Positions 43,289 to 52,970 of a stretch of 64,000 nt of DNA are shown here, in pieces. Source of the stretch: Lachnospira rogosae (GTDB lineage Bacteria; Bacillota; Clostridia; Lachnospirales; Lachnospiraceae); contig NZ_JBBMER010000005.1 in assembly GCF_040096455.1 (NCBI RefSeq), positions 1-64,000 of the forward strand. The letters run 5' to 3'. The number at the start of each line of letters is the position of its first letter. Position 1 is the stretch's first letter. The position numbers were made by a program, and so were the translations under genes. The notes below the pieces were generated by a model. The model was given only the letters and a program-made list of their open reading frames with translations, made no database searches and was not told where the DNA came from.

Positions 43289-45064
43289 CTAAAACTTATA
43301 AAAGCTAAGACAGCCATTATCACTTATAACCGGCTTTGTTCCTGTTGCTTCTGTCAAATCACTTTCTAACTGTTCTATCTGTTCTGCAAGGTACGCTCTT
43401 CTGTCAATATATATTCCGGCAAAACCCGCTTCCTTTAAAGCCTTAACCATATCATCGGCTTTCAGGCTTCCGATTTCTTCATTCCAGCTATCGCCTTCTC
43501 TTCCCTTAACAGAACCATAGCTCCATTTAAGTGTGTCTGAATGAAGATAACCAACGAAAAGATGATAATCCCACATATCATTCTGTGACTCACCCTCCGG
43601 ATATTTATGATATGGAAGCTGATAAATCATAGAGCCATCATCAACTGAACTTTCAATGTATGACACAAGCTTATCATCACTTGCATATTCATCCTGTATT
43701 GCCTTATAGGTTTCTGTTGGTGTCTTGCCACCGCAGCCTTCCCATATACTAAACACACATACAAGTCCTGTCACTGCTGTTACAATAATTGAAGCTGTGC
43801 GTTTATCAGCTTTAAGCTTATCAACAATAGCTCCCATAAGCATAGCCACCGCCAATATACATACATATTCAATAAATATTGAAATTCTGTTATAGCCTCT
43901 TATCTTATCTGTGATCAGAAATGCTATCATAGTTCCAAGTCCGCTTGTTGTACCAAGAAGCACAAGCATAATATTAATCTCAGAAAGTGCTCCTAATCTC
44001 TTCTTTAATGCACTGTCCCTGTTCATAAACAAAGTGAACATAAGTATAAAGAAACCAATGATTGCAATAATTCCAAGGTATTCTGTAACATTTTCATTAA
44101 GATATGTAGTATTGCTGTCATACATATCTATAGCTTTCTGTATTATACCTATGCCATGTGCATTTCTAGGCATAAATAGCATAATAAGCTTTAAACCATA
44201 CATTTCTGTTTCAATAAATCCAGCTCTTGATACAGCATCCTGATTAGCACCGTGCTGTAAATTGTATATCTTGGCTGGCACCATACAAAGAATAAAGAAT
44301 ACTGCAATAACTACACATATTGAAAGTGCTCTGACAAACCCTTCCGGCTTCTTATTCTTTAACCACTTGCATACACCTGTTACAAGAAGTATAAAGCAGG
44401 TGAAATATGGATAATAACCTATTCCATTATTAGCAATAAGCAGTGCAATTACAATTACAACATAATTGATTGGTCTTTTAAAGAACTGCTTATCAAACTT
44501 AAACACTTCTTCTCTTTCAAGAATATAAAAGCATAAAAGAAATGATAAAGGCACAAAATAAGCCTCTGCAAGCACCATATGTCCCACACCTCTTGCAAGC
44601 ATAAATGGTGACATTCCATATACTGCTGATGTCAATGCTGAAATCCAGCAGTTAATTCCAATCTGTCTCATTACGATATATGACACAATTCCTGCAAATA
44701 TAAATATGCTTAAATATGTAAGATTAAATCCTACAACAGCATTACCGCCAGCAAGGAATACAAATATTTTCATTATAACCATTCCGGCATTATGCAGATA
44801 GTTAGCTGAGAAATCATACATCTGTGTTCCATTTGGTGCACCCAGCCTGTCCGTTGTCATAATCCAGCCCTGTTCTGAGAACATCTTGGCATCTACAAGC
44901 ATACTAAGGTCATCTCCGCCTGAATATGCTATTGGATATGTTATATCAAAATTAAATAGATTAAACTTATAAATCATTGCCACTGTTATAATAAACAGCA
45001 TAAGTATAACACTTGCATATTCCTGCCAGTTATTCTTCATATGATTACTTATTTTCTGCTTCAT
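43289..45064 (-). CDS. Polytopic membrane glycosyltransferase, GT-C-like
   Basis: A 591-aa protein with about twelve hydrophobic segments and an extracytoplasmic C-terminal domain of about 130 residues. After TM1 comes an acidic loop, PIAYSGGDDLSMLVDAKMF, with adjacent Asp residues typical of GT-C active sites. The ATG at 45064 has GGGAGAG before it and overlaps the previous gene by 20 bp. A remnant of a paralogue survives at 36512-36697. Probably transfers a lipid-linked sugar on the outer face of the membrane. Confidence 0.7.
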   Translation of the reverse strand: MKQKISNHMKNNWQEYASVILMLFIITVAMIYKFNLFNFDITYPIAYSGGDDLSMLVDAKMFSEQGWIMTTDRLGAPNGTQMYDFSANYLHNAGMVIMKIFVFLAGGNAVVGFNLTYLSIFIFAGIVSYIVMRQIGINCWISALTSAVYGMSPFMLARGVGHMVLAEAYFVPLSFLLCFYILEREEVFKFDKQFFKRPINYVVIVIALLIANNGIGYYPYFTCFILLVTGVCKWLKNKKPEGFVRALSICVVIAVFFILCMVPAKIYNLQHGANQDAVSRAGFIETEMYGLKLIMLFMPRNAHGIGIIQKAIDMYDSNTTYLNENVTEYLGIIAIIGFFILMFTLFMNRDSALKKRLGALSEINIMLVLLGTTSGLGTMIAFLITDKIRGYNRISIFIEYVCILAVAMLMGAIVDKLKADKRTASIIVTAVTGLVCVFSIWEGCGGKTPTETYKAIQDEYASDDKLVSYIESSVDDGSMIYQLPYHKYPEGESQNDMWDYHLFVGYLHSDTLKWSYGSVKGREGDSWNEEIGSLKADDMVKALKEAGFAGIYIDRRAYLAEQIEQLESDLTEATGTKPVISDNGCLSFYKF

Positions 45065-46238
45065 TCTTCTCTCCCACAAGCTTAATTATGTCATCAAACT
45101 TCTTCATAATATCTTCCCACTGGAAGTAATCTTCAACATACTTTCGTGCATTCTTACACATAATCTCATATACATCTGTATGTTCAAGCAGATAATTAAC
45201 ACAGCCTTCGAATTCAAAGAAATTCTTGTAATAAAGACCACCATTACTCTTAACGCAGTGGCCCTTTAACACATCACATATACCATTAACTATAACTGGC
45301 TTTGATAATGTCATAGCTTCTAATACTGAAATTGAAAGACTCTCGAACTTAGATGGAAGTATAAGTGCCTTAGCACCGCTTATTCCGTCAAATTTATCCT
45401 CATCAGTAACGAAACCAAGACTTATAATATCAGGGTGCTTAGGTATCTCACATACCGCCTTGCCCATAAGCACAAGCTTAAGATTATTCTTATTACGCTT
45501 TTTATATTCCATAAAATAATTAAAAAGTCTTGGACAATCTTTACCTTCATCAATACGTCCTACATATATAACGTAATTATCAAGGTTATATTTCTTCTTA
45601 AATCTATCAGCATCAACAGTTGTTGGGACATCTACACCAACACCGCATACTTCGTATGGAACATCTTCATTATGGAATATTGAGTGTACAAGATCCTTTT
45701 CCTCGTCTGTAAGGAATACAAACGCATCCGCAGCCCCGAACACCTTTTTATACATATCAAAATGTATAAATGGTTCCTGATGTGCTGTAGGAATAAATAT
45801 TGCCTTATTCTTAATTCTTACAATACTCTTAACCGCTGTATAGTAAAGATAAGTTACAACAATAATTGCCTCATATTCGTCCTGATGTTCATCAACATAT
45901 TCTACAAGCTCTGGACAATATGGTCCCATATGCTCTATCCATCTGTCCGATAATTCTTCGCCCGCATTGGGATTAGAAAGCATTTCAGAATCAAGTGCTG
46001 AGAATACCTTAGGAATTCTTTCGTGTACTGTCTTAAATCTTCTTACAGTTACACCATTAATATCCTCAACACCTTCCTTGTAATAATTCTGCCATTTAAC
46101 ATATTCAACAGCACAGGAAGTAAGAACTTCTACTTCATACTTAGCCTTAAGTCTTTCAGCAATCTGTCTTGAATAAAGTTCAGAACCGCCATTAACCTCT
46201 AATCCGTATCTTTGATTTATAATAGCTATCTTTTTCAT
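45045..46238 (-). CDS. GT4 glycosyltransferase
   Basis: A 397-aa GT-B fold retaining glycosyltransferase. N-terminal INQRYGLEVNGGSELYSRQI carries the glycine-rich acceptor loop; the C-terminal half has YVGRIDEGKDCPRLFNYF and the E-x7-E motif in PSKFESLSISVLEAMTLSKP. One of four GT4 enzymes in the locus and very similar in build to the next gene (46253-47431), suggesting tandem duplication. Adds a sugar to the growing chain in the cytoplasm. Confidence 0.9.
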   Translation of the reverse strand: MKKIAIINQRYGLEVNGGSELYSRQIAERLKAKYEVEVLTSCAVEYVKWQNYYKEGVEDINGVTVRRFKTVHERIPKVFSALDSEMLSNPNAGEELSDRWIEHMGPYCPELVEYVDEHQDEYEAIIVVTYLYYTAVKSIVRIKNKAIFIPTAHQEPFIHFDMYKKVFGAADAFVFLTDEEKDLVHSIFHNEDVPYEVCGVGVDVPTTVDADRFKKKYNLDNYVIYVGRIDEGKDCPRLFNYFMEYKKRNKNNLKLVLMGKAVCEIPKHPDIISLGFVTDEDKFDGISGAKALILPSKFESLSISVLEAMTLSKPVIVNGICDVLKGHCVKSNGGLYYKNFFEFEGCVNYLLEHTDVYEIMCKNARKYVEDYFQWEDIMKKFDDIIKLVGEKNEAENK

Positions 46239-46252
46239 ATTTATCTCCGTTT

Positions 46253-47431
46253 CTAACTTTCAAAAAAATCAAGAAATCTCTTAACAATTACATCCCATTT
46301 GAAATTATCTAATACAAACTGACGTCCTGTCTTACCCATAGTCTCAGCAATTACAGGATTGTCCATATAATAATTAACACATCCTTCAAATTCAAAATAA
46401 TCATTAAAATATAATCCTGAATTAGACTCTTTAGCGAAATTAGCTGTTACATTGCAAGCCGCATTAACAAGAACTGGTCTTTCACACAGCCAGCTTTCCA
46501 TTATTACAATAGAGAAGCTTTCATTCTTTGACGGCTGGCACAGACATACCGAACCTGCACAGGCATCATATTTATCCTGTATATCAAGAAATCCCAGATC
46601 AACTACCTTATCTTTAATATCCTCTGGAATATTAATATCTCCTCCGCCTATTAAGACAAGCTTTAAGTTCTTATCAGGATTTCTTCTTGTAAATTCGCCA
46701 AAATATTTTATAAGTGTATATATATTCTTGGCTTCATCTTTACGTCCTGCATATATTATATATGGTTCATTAATATTGTATTTCTTTCTGAACCTGTCAG
46801 CATTATATTCAAAATCTGTTTCTACGCCTTCTCCTAAAAGCACCTGATTAACATTTCTTAAATCAAGCACTTTATTGGCAAGTTCCATCTCCGGTCTTGC
46901 GTGGAATATAATTCCTCTTAAATCCCTGAATGTCTCTCTATAATGTCTGAAATAAGCGTATGCCTCATCGTGCAGGCACGGAATAAGAATTGACTTAAAT
47001 GGACACGCCAGTATCCCATAATAAGTTGTACCAAACATATATGGAATAAACACATATCTATGATATTCCTCACTATGCTCCCTGAGATAATCATACATAT
47101 CAGGACTATTGACCATTTCCCTTATGAATATATCTTCTTCATCATAGGATATTGTCTTTCCCTGCATAACCTTGGCATTAATTCTATGAAATTCTTTCAT
47201 ATTGCCTTTTCTTACTTTGAATCTTCTTATTGGAATTCCATCAACTATCTCTACACCTTCCTTGAAATAATTCTCAGTCCAGTCAGCAGTAAACTCTTTT
47301 ACACAGGTTGTTATTATTTCCAAATCAACATTATTGGCTTTCAAGTGGGTCACAATTCCTCTTAATTCCTGTTCTGCTCCCCCTCGTATATCCTTATGAT
47401 ACCATGGAACTACAAATCCAATTTTCTTCAT
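46253..47431 (-). CDS. GT4 glycosyltransferase
   Basis: A 392-aa GT-B enzyme. It begins MKKIGFVVPWYHKDIRGGAE with the glycine-rich loop; YAGRKDEAKNIYTLIKYF and the E-x7-E motif in PSKNESFSIVIMESWLCERP follow. The ATG at 47431 is chosen over a TTG at 47440; AAGGA lies upstream and the previous gene stops five bases earlier. Same general layout as the gene at 45045-46238. Confidence 0.9.
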   Translation of the reverse strand: MKKIGFVVPWYHKDIRGGAEQELRGIVTHLKANNVDLEIITTCVKEFTADWTENYFKEGVEIVDGIPIRRFKVRKGNMKEFHRINAKVMQGKTISYDEEDIFIREMVNSPDMYDYLREHSEEYHRYVFIPYMFGTTYYGILACPFKSILIPCLHDEAYAYFRHYRETFRDLRGIIFHARPEMELANKVLDLRNVNQVLLGEGVETDFEYNADRFRKKYNINEPYIIYAGRKDEAKNIYTLIKYFGEFTRRNPDKNLKLVLIGGGDINIPEDIKDKVVDLGFLDIQDKYDACAGSVCLCQPSKNESFSIVIMESWLCERPVLVNAACNVTANFAKESNSGLYFNDYFEFEGCVNYYMDNPVIAETMGKTGRQFVLDNFKWDVIVKRFLDFFES

Positions 47432-47436
47432 AATGC

Positions 47437-48516
47437 TCAATCCTTCTTATCAATAAACTTTGACAAATACTCCTTGAACATTGCAGATATATTATCATAG
47501 CTATAATATTCAAGTCTTTCATTTTGTTCTTCTATAACATAATCCCTTAACTTCTTATCTTTAACCATCTTGTCAATGCAGGCAGCTACATACTGTGGAT
47601 TATTATCATCTAATATCATACCCTTATGGTTCATAGTTTCAGGCACAGCAGCCCTGCCATAAGCAATTATTGGAACTTTGAACTTCATTGCCTCAACAAT
47701 CGGAACGCAGAAGCCTTCATGCTCACTCATACATAGAAATACATCTGCTGTCTTATAATAAGCAAGTATCTGGTCAAACTTTATATGTCCTGTAAATATA
47801 ACTGTTCCACCCATACCAAGCTTCTTAGTATATTCTGTAAGCCTTATATAATATGGATCATCATATCTGAACGAACCAGCCAGTATAAGACGTGACTTTT
47901 TATTATACAATCTGTTATAATAATAAAATGCTGATATAAGATTCTCCTGCTTCTTATTAGGTGCAATACGTCCTGTAAATAATATATTCACATAGTCATC
48001 AGAATATTTCTTTACAACTGATTTGTCTGGTGCTTTATCATAATCAGACATTGGTATAATAATTGGAAGTACATCAATAGGGCATTTATAACCCATATTA
48101 AGCAGATCCTTTTTATTGAATTCTGAAACAGCAAGACAATAATCGACCTTATCAGCTAATGACTTAGCACCTTTAAGACCATACTCACATATATCACTGA
48201 ATCTTTCATCATTATTCTTGAAGTATTCTGGTGGTGTTATGTTATGATACACTACAATTTTACGGCAAGGATACTTAGCCACATCAAAATTCAGGCGGCT
48301 TCCTGTTGACATATGGAATATTATAATATCATCATTCGATACATCTTTTAATTCTGAAATTGCAAGTGCCGTCTTTTTATCAAGTGGTGGTACTATGCTT
48401 TCGGCATATATTCTTGTCTGATATCCCATCTGCTTGATTGCCTTTTCCATAGCTACTGTATCATTACTAACAGCATCGCCATAAGCAATAGTAGATAATA
48501 ACTGAAAAATACGCAT
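47437..48516 (-). CDS. GT4 glycosyltransferase
   Basis: A 359-aa GT-B fold enzyme. The donor-binding half has FTGRIAPNKKQENLISAFYY and the E-x7-E motif in MSEHEGFCVPIVEAMKFKVP. The N-terminal half contains HMSTGSRLNFDVAKYPCRKIV then YHNITPPEYF, seen in WbpY/WbpZ-like rhamnosyl- and mannosyltransferases of ABC-exported polysaccharides. That fits the GDP-D-rhamnose supply encoded downstream; linkage specificity is inferred only. Confidence 0.9.
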   Translation of the reverse strand: MRIFQLLSTIAYGDAVSNDTVAMEKAIKQMGYQTRIYAESIVPPLDKKTALAISELKDVSNDDIIIFHMSTGSRLNFDVAKYPCRKIVVYHNITPPEYFKNNDERFSDICEYGLKGAKSLADKVDYCLAVSEFNKKDLLNMGYKCPIDVLPIIIPMSDYDKAPDKSVVKKYSDDYVNILFTGRIAPNKKQENLISAFYYYNRLYNKKSRLILAGSFRYDDPYYIRLTEYTKKLGMGGTVIFTGHIKFDQILAYYKTADVFLCMSEHEGFCVPIVEAMKFKVPIIAYGRAAVPETMNHKGMILDDNNPQYVAACIDKMVKDKKLRDYVIEEQNERLEYYSYDNISAMFKEYLSKFIDKKD

Positions 48517-48517
48517 A

Positions 48518-48928
48518 TTACTTTCCGCCCTTTAATTCTTCTATCTCTTTCTTAAGTTCAGCTATCTCTTTATCTTTTTCTTCTATATAACAGTTCATCT
48601 GGTTCATCAAACGGACAATTGAAGCATTAAATCCATCCTGAGCCATAACGATAGGTTCTACAAAGAAATATACAAGCTTTCTTATTGCCTTTTTAAAGAA
48701 TACTGTTACTTTTCCACCCTGTAATGGTCTGTATGGATTAACTTCCCATTCGTGGTTGGCAACATATATATCCTCATTGAATTTTACTTTATCAAACTTA
48801 TTAACATTCATTGAACCAACATCAACAATAACATCATCAAAGCTTAATAAGTCATTAGTATAACCTTTAACTTCAATCTCTTTCTTAATCTCTTTCATAA
48901 TTGATTCTACATTAATCTGTTCTGACAT
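48518..48928 (-). CDS. Small coiled-coil protein of the polysaccharide locus
   Basis: A 136-aa protein without recognised enzyme motif. Residues 35-75 hold VNPYRPLQGGKVTVFFKK-type sequence, followed by an amphipathic segment (AIRKLVYFFVEPIVMAQDGF) and a C-terminal coiled coil (EEKDKEIAELKKEIEELK). This segment resembles the N-terminal extension that precedes methyltransferase domains in some O-antigen-type clusters; here nothing follows it, as the next gene starts in two bases. It might be a scaffold or chain-length factor, or a trimmed remnant. The start at 48928 follows GAGGAG. Confidence 0.55.
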   Translation of the reverse strand: MSEQINVESIMKEIKKEIEVKGYTNDLLSFDDVIVDVGSMNVNKFDKVKFNEDIYVANHEWEVNPYRPLQGGKVTVFFKKAIRKLVYFFVEPIVMAQDGFNASIVRLMNQMNCYIEEKDKEIAELKKEIEELKGGK

Positions 48929-48974
48929 ATACTCCTCATTTCTGTGTATCTGATACACCACTTACATTTACAAG

Positions 48975-50558
48975 CTAGAAATTAGCATATATAAAGCCCT
49001 GTGTTGCGCCTATATATCCAAATATTAATATAACAGCTATCAACGCATAATAAGCAGCCCACCTTACCGCTAATGGCTTGGCCGCTATGCTCTCTCTTAT
49101 AGCTATACCTTTTTCTTTAAGTACACTTATAATAAATACTATAATACAGCCAGCGATTATAATTATATAATCTCTTGCTTCTATTCCAAGGTCTAATAGT
49201 GAGCTGTTAAACTGTGAAAGGCTAAATCCCTGAATTGACCATCTTATCATACATAAAGCCTGACTTACACTGTCAGCCATATCAAAGTACCAGCCTATAT
49301 TAACAAGTATAAATGTTCTTATAATCTGCCATAAAGTCCAGCCCCTGCTTGTTGCATTAATATGAAACTTATTAAGAAGCTTCTTGTATACAGGCTCTAA
49401 AAGATTGCTTATTGCAATAATAAAGCCATTGTAAAGTCCATATGCAATATATTTCCAGGCTGCTCCGTGCCATATACCTACGATAAAGAATATTACTATA
49501 TTAGCAAAGCATATAGGAAGTGTTCTTCCAAATGTATTGCCAAAGTGCTTCTTTCCCCACTTTCCGAACTTATTCATCTTCTTAGAAAGTGACATCGGAT
49601 AGAATATGTAATCCTTCATCCATGTACCAAGTGTAATATGCCATCTTCTCCAGAATTCACCTATTGACTTAGAGAAATATGGCTGCCTGAAATTCTCATC
49701 CATTGTAATTCCAAACATCTGTGCAGCACCGATAACTATATCTATTCCACCAGAGAAATCCATATATAAATCTACAGAGTACATAAGCACTGCCATAATA
49801 TAATGAAATCCGCTGTATGCCTCATAATTATTAAATACATTAAGAACAAGCACTGCCGCCCTGTCTGCAATAACAACCTTCTTAAAAAGTCCCCAGCCGA
49901 TTCTTTGAAGTCCATATTCTACATTCTTTAAATTGAAGCTGTGTCCACTGTAAAGCTGCTTTCCTAATCTGTCATATCTTCCAATTGGACCCTGTAAAAG
50001 CTGTGGGAAGAATGATACGAATAATCCCATCTTAAATATGTTCTTCTCACACTCATACTTTCCCTGATATACATCAATTGCATATGATACAGACTGGAAT
50101 GTAAAGAACGATATTCCAAGTGGCAGTCCCATTCCAAGAAGACCTATTGGTTCTTTACCCATAAGTCCAAGTACGGAATTAATATTCTCTATTGCAAAAT
50201 TACTATATTTTACAACTGCTAACATTCCAAAGTCCAAAAGAAGTATAAGGAACAACACCCATCTTTTCTTTCTTCTAAGGCTTTCTTTATAAGCCTTCTT
50301 ATCTTCTCTTGAAAGTGTTTCTTTATTATCTTTTAAATATCTGTCACCTGTATTCTGTATATTTTGAAGCCAAATGCCTCCGAAATATATAGTTACAGTT
50401 GCAAATACCATAAATAAAGAAGCTTTAATACTAAATGTAAAATAATATATATAACTTAATATAAGAAGCCATATCCACTGTACATTCTTGGGAAGAACAT
50501 AATAAACAACTATTCCAGCTAATAAAAATACAAAAAAGGCTACTGTTGTGAATGACAT
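48975..50558 (-). CDS. MBOAT-family O-acyltransferase (AlgI/DltB type)
   Basis: A 527-aa membrane-bound acyltransferase with about eleven hydrophobic segments. Characteristic stretches are LGISFFTFQSVSYAIDVYQG, FWRRWHITLGTWMKDYIFYP, and the catalytic His in FIVGIWHGAAWKYIAYG. These proteins move acetyl (or other acyl) groups across the membrane for transfer to exported polysaccharides. It pairs with the adjacent SGNH-type protein, the gene directly upstream with no gap. Confidence 0.93.
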   Translation of the reverse strand: MSFTTVAFFVFLLAGIVVYYVLPKNVQWIWLLILSYIYYFTFSIKASLFMVFATVTIYFGGIWLQNIQNTGDRYLKDNKETLSREDKKAYKESLRRKKRWVLFLILLLDFGMLAVVKYSNFAIENINSVLGLMGKEPIGLLGMGLPLGISFFTFQSVSYAIDVYQGKYECEKNIFKMGLFVSFFPQLLQGPIGRYDRLGKQLYSGHSFNLKNVEYGLQRIGWGLFKKVVIADRAAVLVLNVFNNYEAYSGFHYIMAVLMYSVDLYMDFSGGIDIVIGAAQMFGITMDENFRQPYFSKSIGEFWRRWHITLGTWMKDYIFYPMSLSKKMNKFGKWGKKHFGNTFGRTLPICFANIVIFFIVGIWHGAAWKYIAYGLYNGFIIAISNLLEPVYKKLLNKFHINATSRGWTLWQIIRTFILVNIGWYFDMADSVSQALCMIRWSIQGFSLSQFNSSLLDLGIEARDYIIIIAGCIIVFIISVLKEKGIAIRESIAAKPLAVRWAAYYALIAVILIFGYIGATQGFIYANF

Positions 50559-51626
50559 TTATTGTTCCTCCATCTCTTTATACATCTCATCAAAGGTATT
50601 ATAAAAATACTTTGTTTCATCTAATGTTCCGTTAAAATGTCCTTTTAACACTTCTGCTAATACTTCTGAATATTCTTCTGCAAGTTCTCCACCCATATGA
50701 CCTTCTTTATCTCCATAATCAAGATCACTTCTGTCAAGAACTGATAATCTGGCTTTGTTAAAATTATAATAAGGTACATTCTGTTCTTCAAAGAACTGTG
50801 AAAGTACATCATTAACAGTTCCCATTCCAAGCTTCTGCATAACGCTTGGTGTTATTGGTGATGTAACACATATAAGCTCAATACCATTATCATCACAGAA
50901 CTTCTTTATCTGCTTGAACTTGGTTACAGCCACCTCTGAAAGACCATCATTCTCTCTGCCTACCCAGCCATCAACATAAGCATCACCACCAGGCTTAAGT
51001 CCGCTTACCTCACGATAGAAAAATCCCTTTCCAATATATGGGCCATTGGCATCTGGTACCTCTATTGAGTAGATATCCGCATCCTTATATTCCTGCGAAC
51101 GCTTCTGTGAAATATTAGTCTTTACTGATGATGGAGTACAAAGATATACATTTCTCTTCGTAAATGCATTCCTAACATCAAGATTAAGCATATTCTCTGC
51201 CATATACTTCCACTTTACTGGTGATGACCAGCTAAGCTGGTTGTATATGAATGGTTCCTGAAAATATCCTTCTGCCTGAGGTTCCATCCAATACTGGTAA
51301 TCCACATCAAATATAAGTGTCTTAATCTTCTTACTGCGGCACGCTTCCTGTAACACATAATAAGAATCCTTTACCATCTCACCAGGTATTGCAAGACTGA
51401 ATGAATTCGTGTCGTTAACATCATCTATCTTCTGCGGGTCAATTGCACTTCTTGCATGCGATGCACCTAATACAAGTGTATCTATATCCTCATCTGAATT
51501 CTGGAAATATGTAAGCACATATCTTACATATCCTGTCTGTGCAAACGCGTAATCAAATATTGCTACCAGTACAACAAGCCCAACAATAAATCCAGCCACT
51601 CTTATCCATGGCACTGCCCTTTTCAT
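50559..51626 (-). CDS. SGNH-like extracytoplasmic acyltransferase partner
   Basis: A 355-aa protein with one N-terminal signal-anchor (residues 10-30). It has the block I-like LVLGASHARSAIDP with Ser in a GxSH setting, and a C-terminal DKEGHMGGELAEEYSE that supplies Asp/His. This layout matches AlgJ/DltD-like partners of MBOAT proteins. It ends one base before the MBOAT start. Together they would O-acylate the exported polymer; acyl group unknown. Confidence 0.8.
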   Translation of the reverse strand: MKRAVPWIRVAGFIVGLVVLVAIFDYAFAQTGYVRYVLTYFQNSDEDIDTLVLGASHARSAIDPQKIDDVNDTNSFSLAIPGEMVKDSYYVLQEACRSKKIKTLIFDVDYQYWMEPQAEGYFQEPFIYNQLSWSSPVKWKYMAENMLNLDVRNAFTKRNVYLCTPSSVKTNISQKRSQEYKDADIYSIEVPDANGPYIGKGFFYREVSGLKPGGDAYVDGWVGRENDGLSEVAVTKFKQIKKFCDDNGIELICVTSPITPSVMQKLGMGTVNDVLSQFFEEQNVPYYNFNKARLSVLDRSDLDYGDKEGHMGGELAEEYSEVLAEVLKGHFNGTLDETKYFYNTFDEMYKEMEEQ

Positions 51627-51647
51627 AATTATTCTTATCTCCTCATC

Positions 51648-52922
51648 TTAAATGTGTAATTCCCACTTGTGTGGAATTCTTGTAACGCCAACATCTGTTA
51701 TATTAGATACAACCTCAAACTTAAGAGCCTGCTTATAATAATCAACAGGTATACCCTCCCCATATTCAATAGTTATATCTACCCAGTAATTACCAGGTAT
51801 AAGATTAAGATCTTCAAGTTCTACCTTATATCTTCCGTCTTTATCAATGTCAAAATTCTCTATTCTGTCTATTCTTGTATTAGTACCATAGCACCAGAGA
51901 GCATCATTTCTGAATATACCAAATCCAAATACTGCATCAGTAACTTTATTATCAACGTGATAACCAAGGTCAAGTATAACTTTCTCTCCTGTCTTGAATA
52001 TTCTGCTCTCCTCGCCAGCCTCATTATACATATGAATATCTGTAAATCTTGCGTCTTCACTTCCGTATCTTGAATTAACCTTCGCACGCTCTTTCTTGAT
52101 ACGTTCTTCTTCTTTCTTCTTCTCCATCTGCTCACGTTCAAGCTTTGCCTGACGTAGCTGCTCTTTCTCAGCCTGTTCCATTCTCTCCTGATTCATATAG
52201 TCAAGATATTTAAGATGGACATCTTTTGGAGTTCCTTCCGCTTCTATAAGACCATTTTTTATCCATATAGAACGGTCACATATCTGCTCAATCTGACCTA
52301 ATGAATGTGATACAATAACGATAGTTGTTCCCTCTGCCTTAATCTCTCTTAACTTATTGAAACACTTTGCCTGATAGTTAGCATCACCAACGGCAAGGAT
52401 TTCATCAATAAGAAGAATATCAGCATCTACATTGATAGCAACTGCAAAAGCAAGTCGCATATACATTCCTGAAGAATAAGTTCTTACTGGATTATCTATG
52501 AAATCTTCAAGTTCTGAAAATGCTATAATATCATCAAGTCTTGCATCTATCTCTTTCTTGGTAAGTCCGAATATAGAAGCATTAGTATATATATTTTCTC
52601 TTCCGCTCATATCCGGGTGAAAACCTGCTCCAAGCTCTATAAGGCTTGATACTCTTCCACGCATCTCAATTGTTCCTGAGTCAGGGTATATAATCTTAGT
52701 AAGCATTTTAAGTGTTGTACTTTTACCACAGCCATTCTTACCTACTAAACCTATAGCCTCACCTCTCTTAACATTAAAGCTTATACCATTAAGAACATGT
52801 CTTTTCTCATATCTGTTGCGCTTCCAGAAAAGCATTTTTTCCTTAAGTTCGCTTCCCTTATCATAATACACTTTAAAATCTTTAGTTATATTTTTTACTT
52901 CAATTGCATTATCTTTATCCAT
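51648..52922 (-). CDS. wzt: Polysaccharide ABC exporter ATPase with Wzt-type C-terminal domain
   Basis: A 424-aa ATPase of the Wzt/TagH family. The nucleotide-binding domain (1-230) has Walker A GLVGKNGCGKST, signature TYSSGMYMRLAFAVA, Walker B ILLIDEILAVGD and the switch His in IVSHSLG. A charged coiled-coil linker (about 230-275) leads to a beta-sandwich domain (about 280-424) with FRNDALWCYGTNTRID, the Wzt C-domain that recognises the polymer's non-reducing end. Such domains bind a terminal modification, so a capping group on the chain is expected. It works with the permease upstream. The ATG at 52922 is best spaced from GAGG. Confidence 0.93.
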   Translation of the reverse strand: MDKDNAIEVKNITKDFKVYYDKGSELKEKMLFWKRNRYEKRHVLNGISFNVKRGEAIGLVGKNGCGKSTTLKMLTKIIYPDSGTIEMRGRVSSLIELGAGFHPDMSGRENIYTNASIFGLTKKEIDARLDDIIAFSELEDFIDNPVRTYSSGMYMRLAFAVAINVDADILLIDEILAVGDANYQAKCFNKLREIKAEGTTIVIVSHSLGQIEQICDRSIWIKNGLIEAEGTPKDVHLKYLDYMNQERMEQAEKEQLRQAKLEREQMEKKKEEERIKKERAKVNSRYGSEDARFTDIHMYNEAGEESRIFKTGEKVILDLGYHVDNKVTDAVFGFGIFRNDALWCYGTNTRIDRIENFDIDKDGRYKVELEDLNLIPGNYWVDITIEYGEGIPVDYYKQALKFEVVSNITDVGVTRIPHKWELHI

Positions 52923-52970
52923 CATAATCCTCATTTCTGCTTATATATCTAATTGTCTATACTATTCTAA

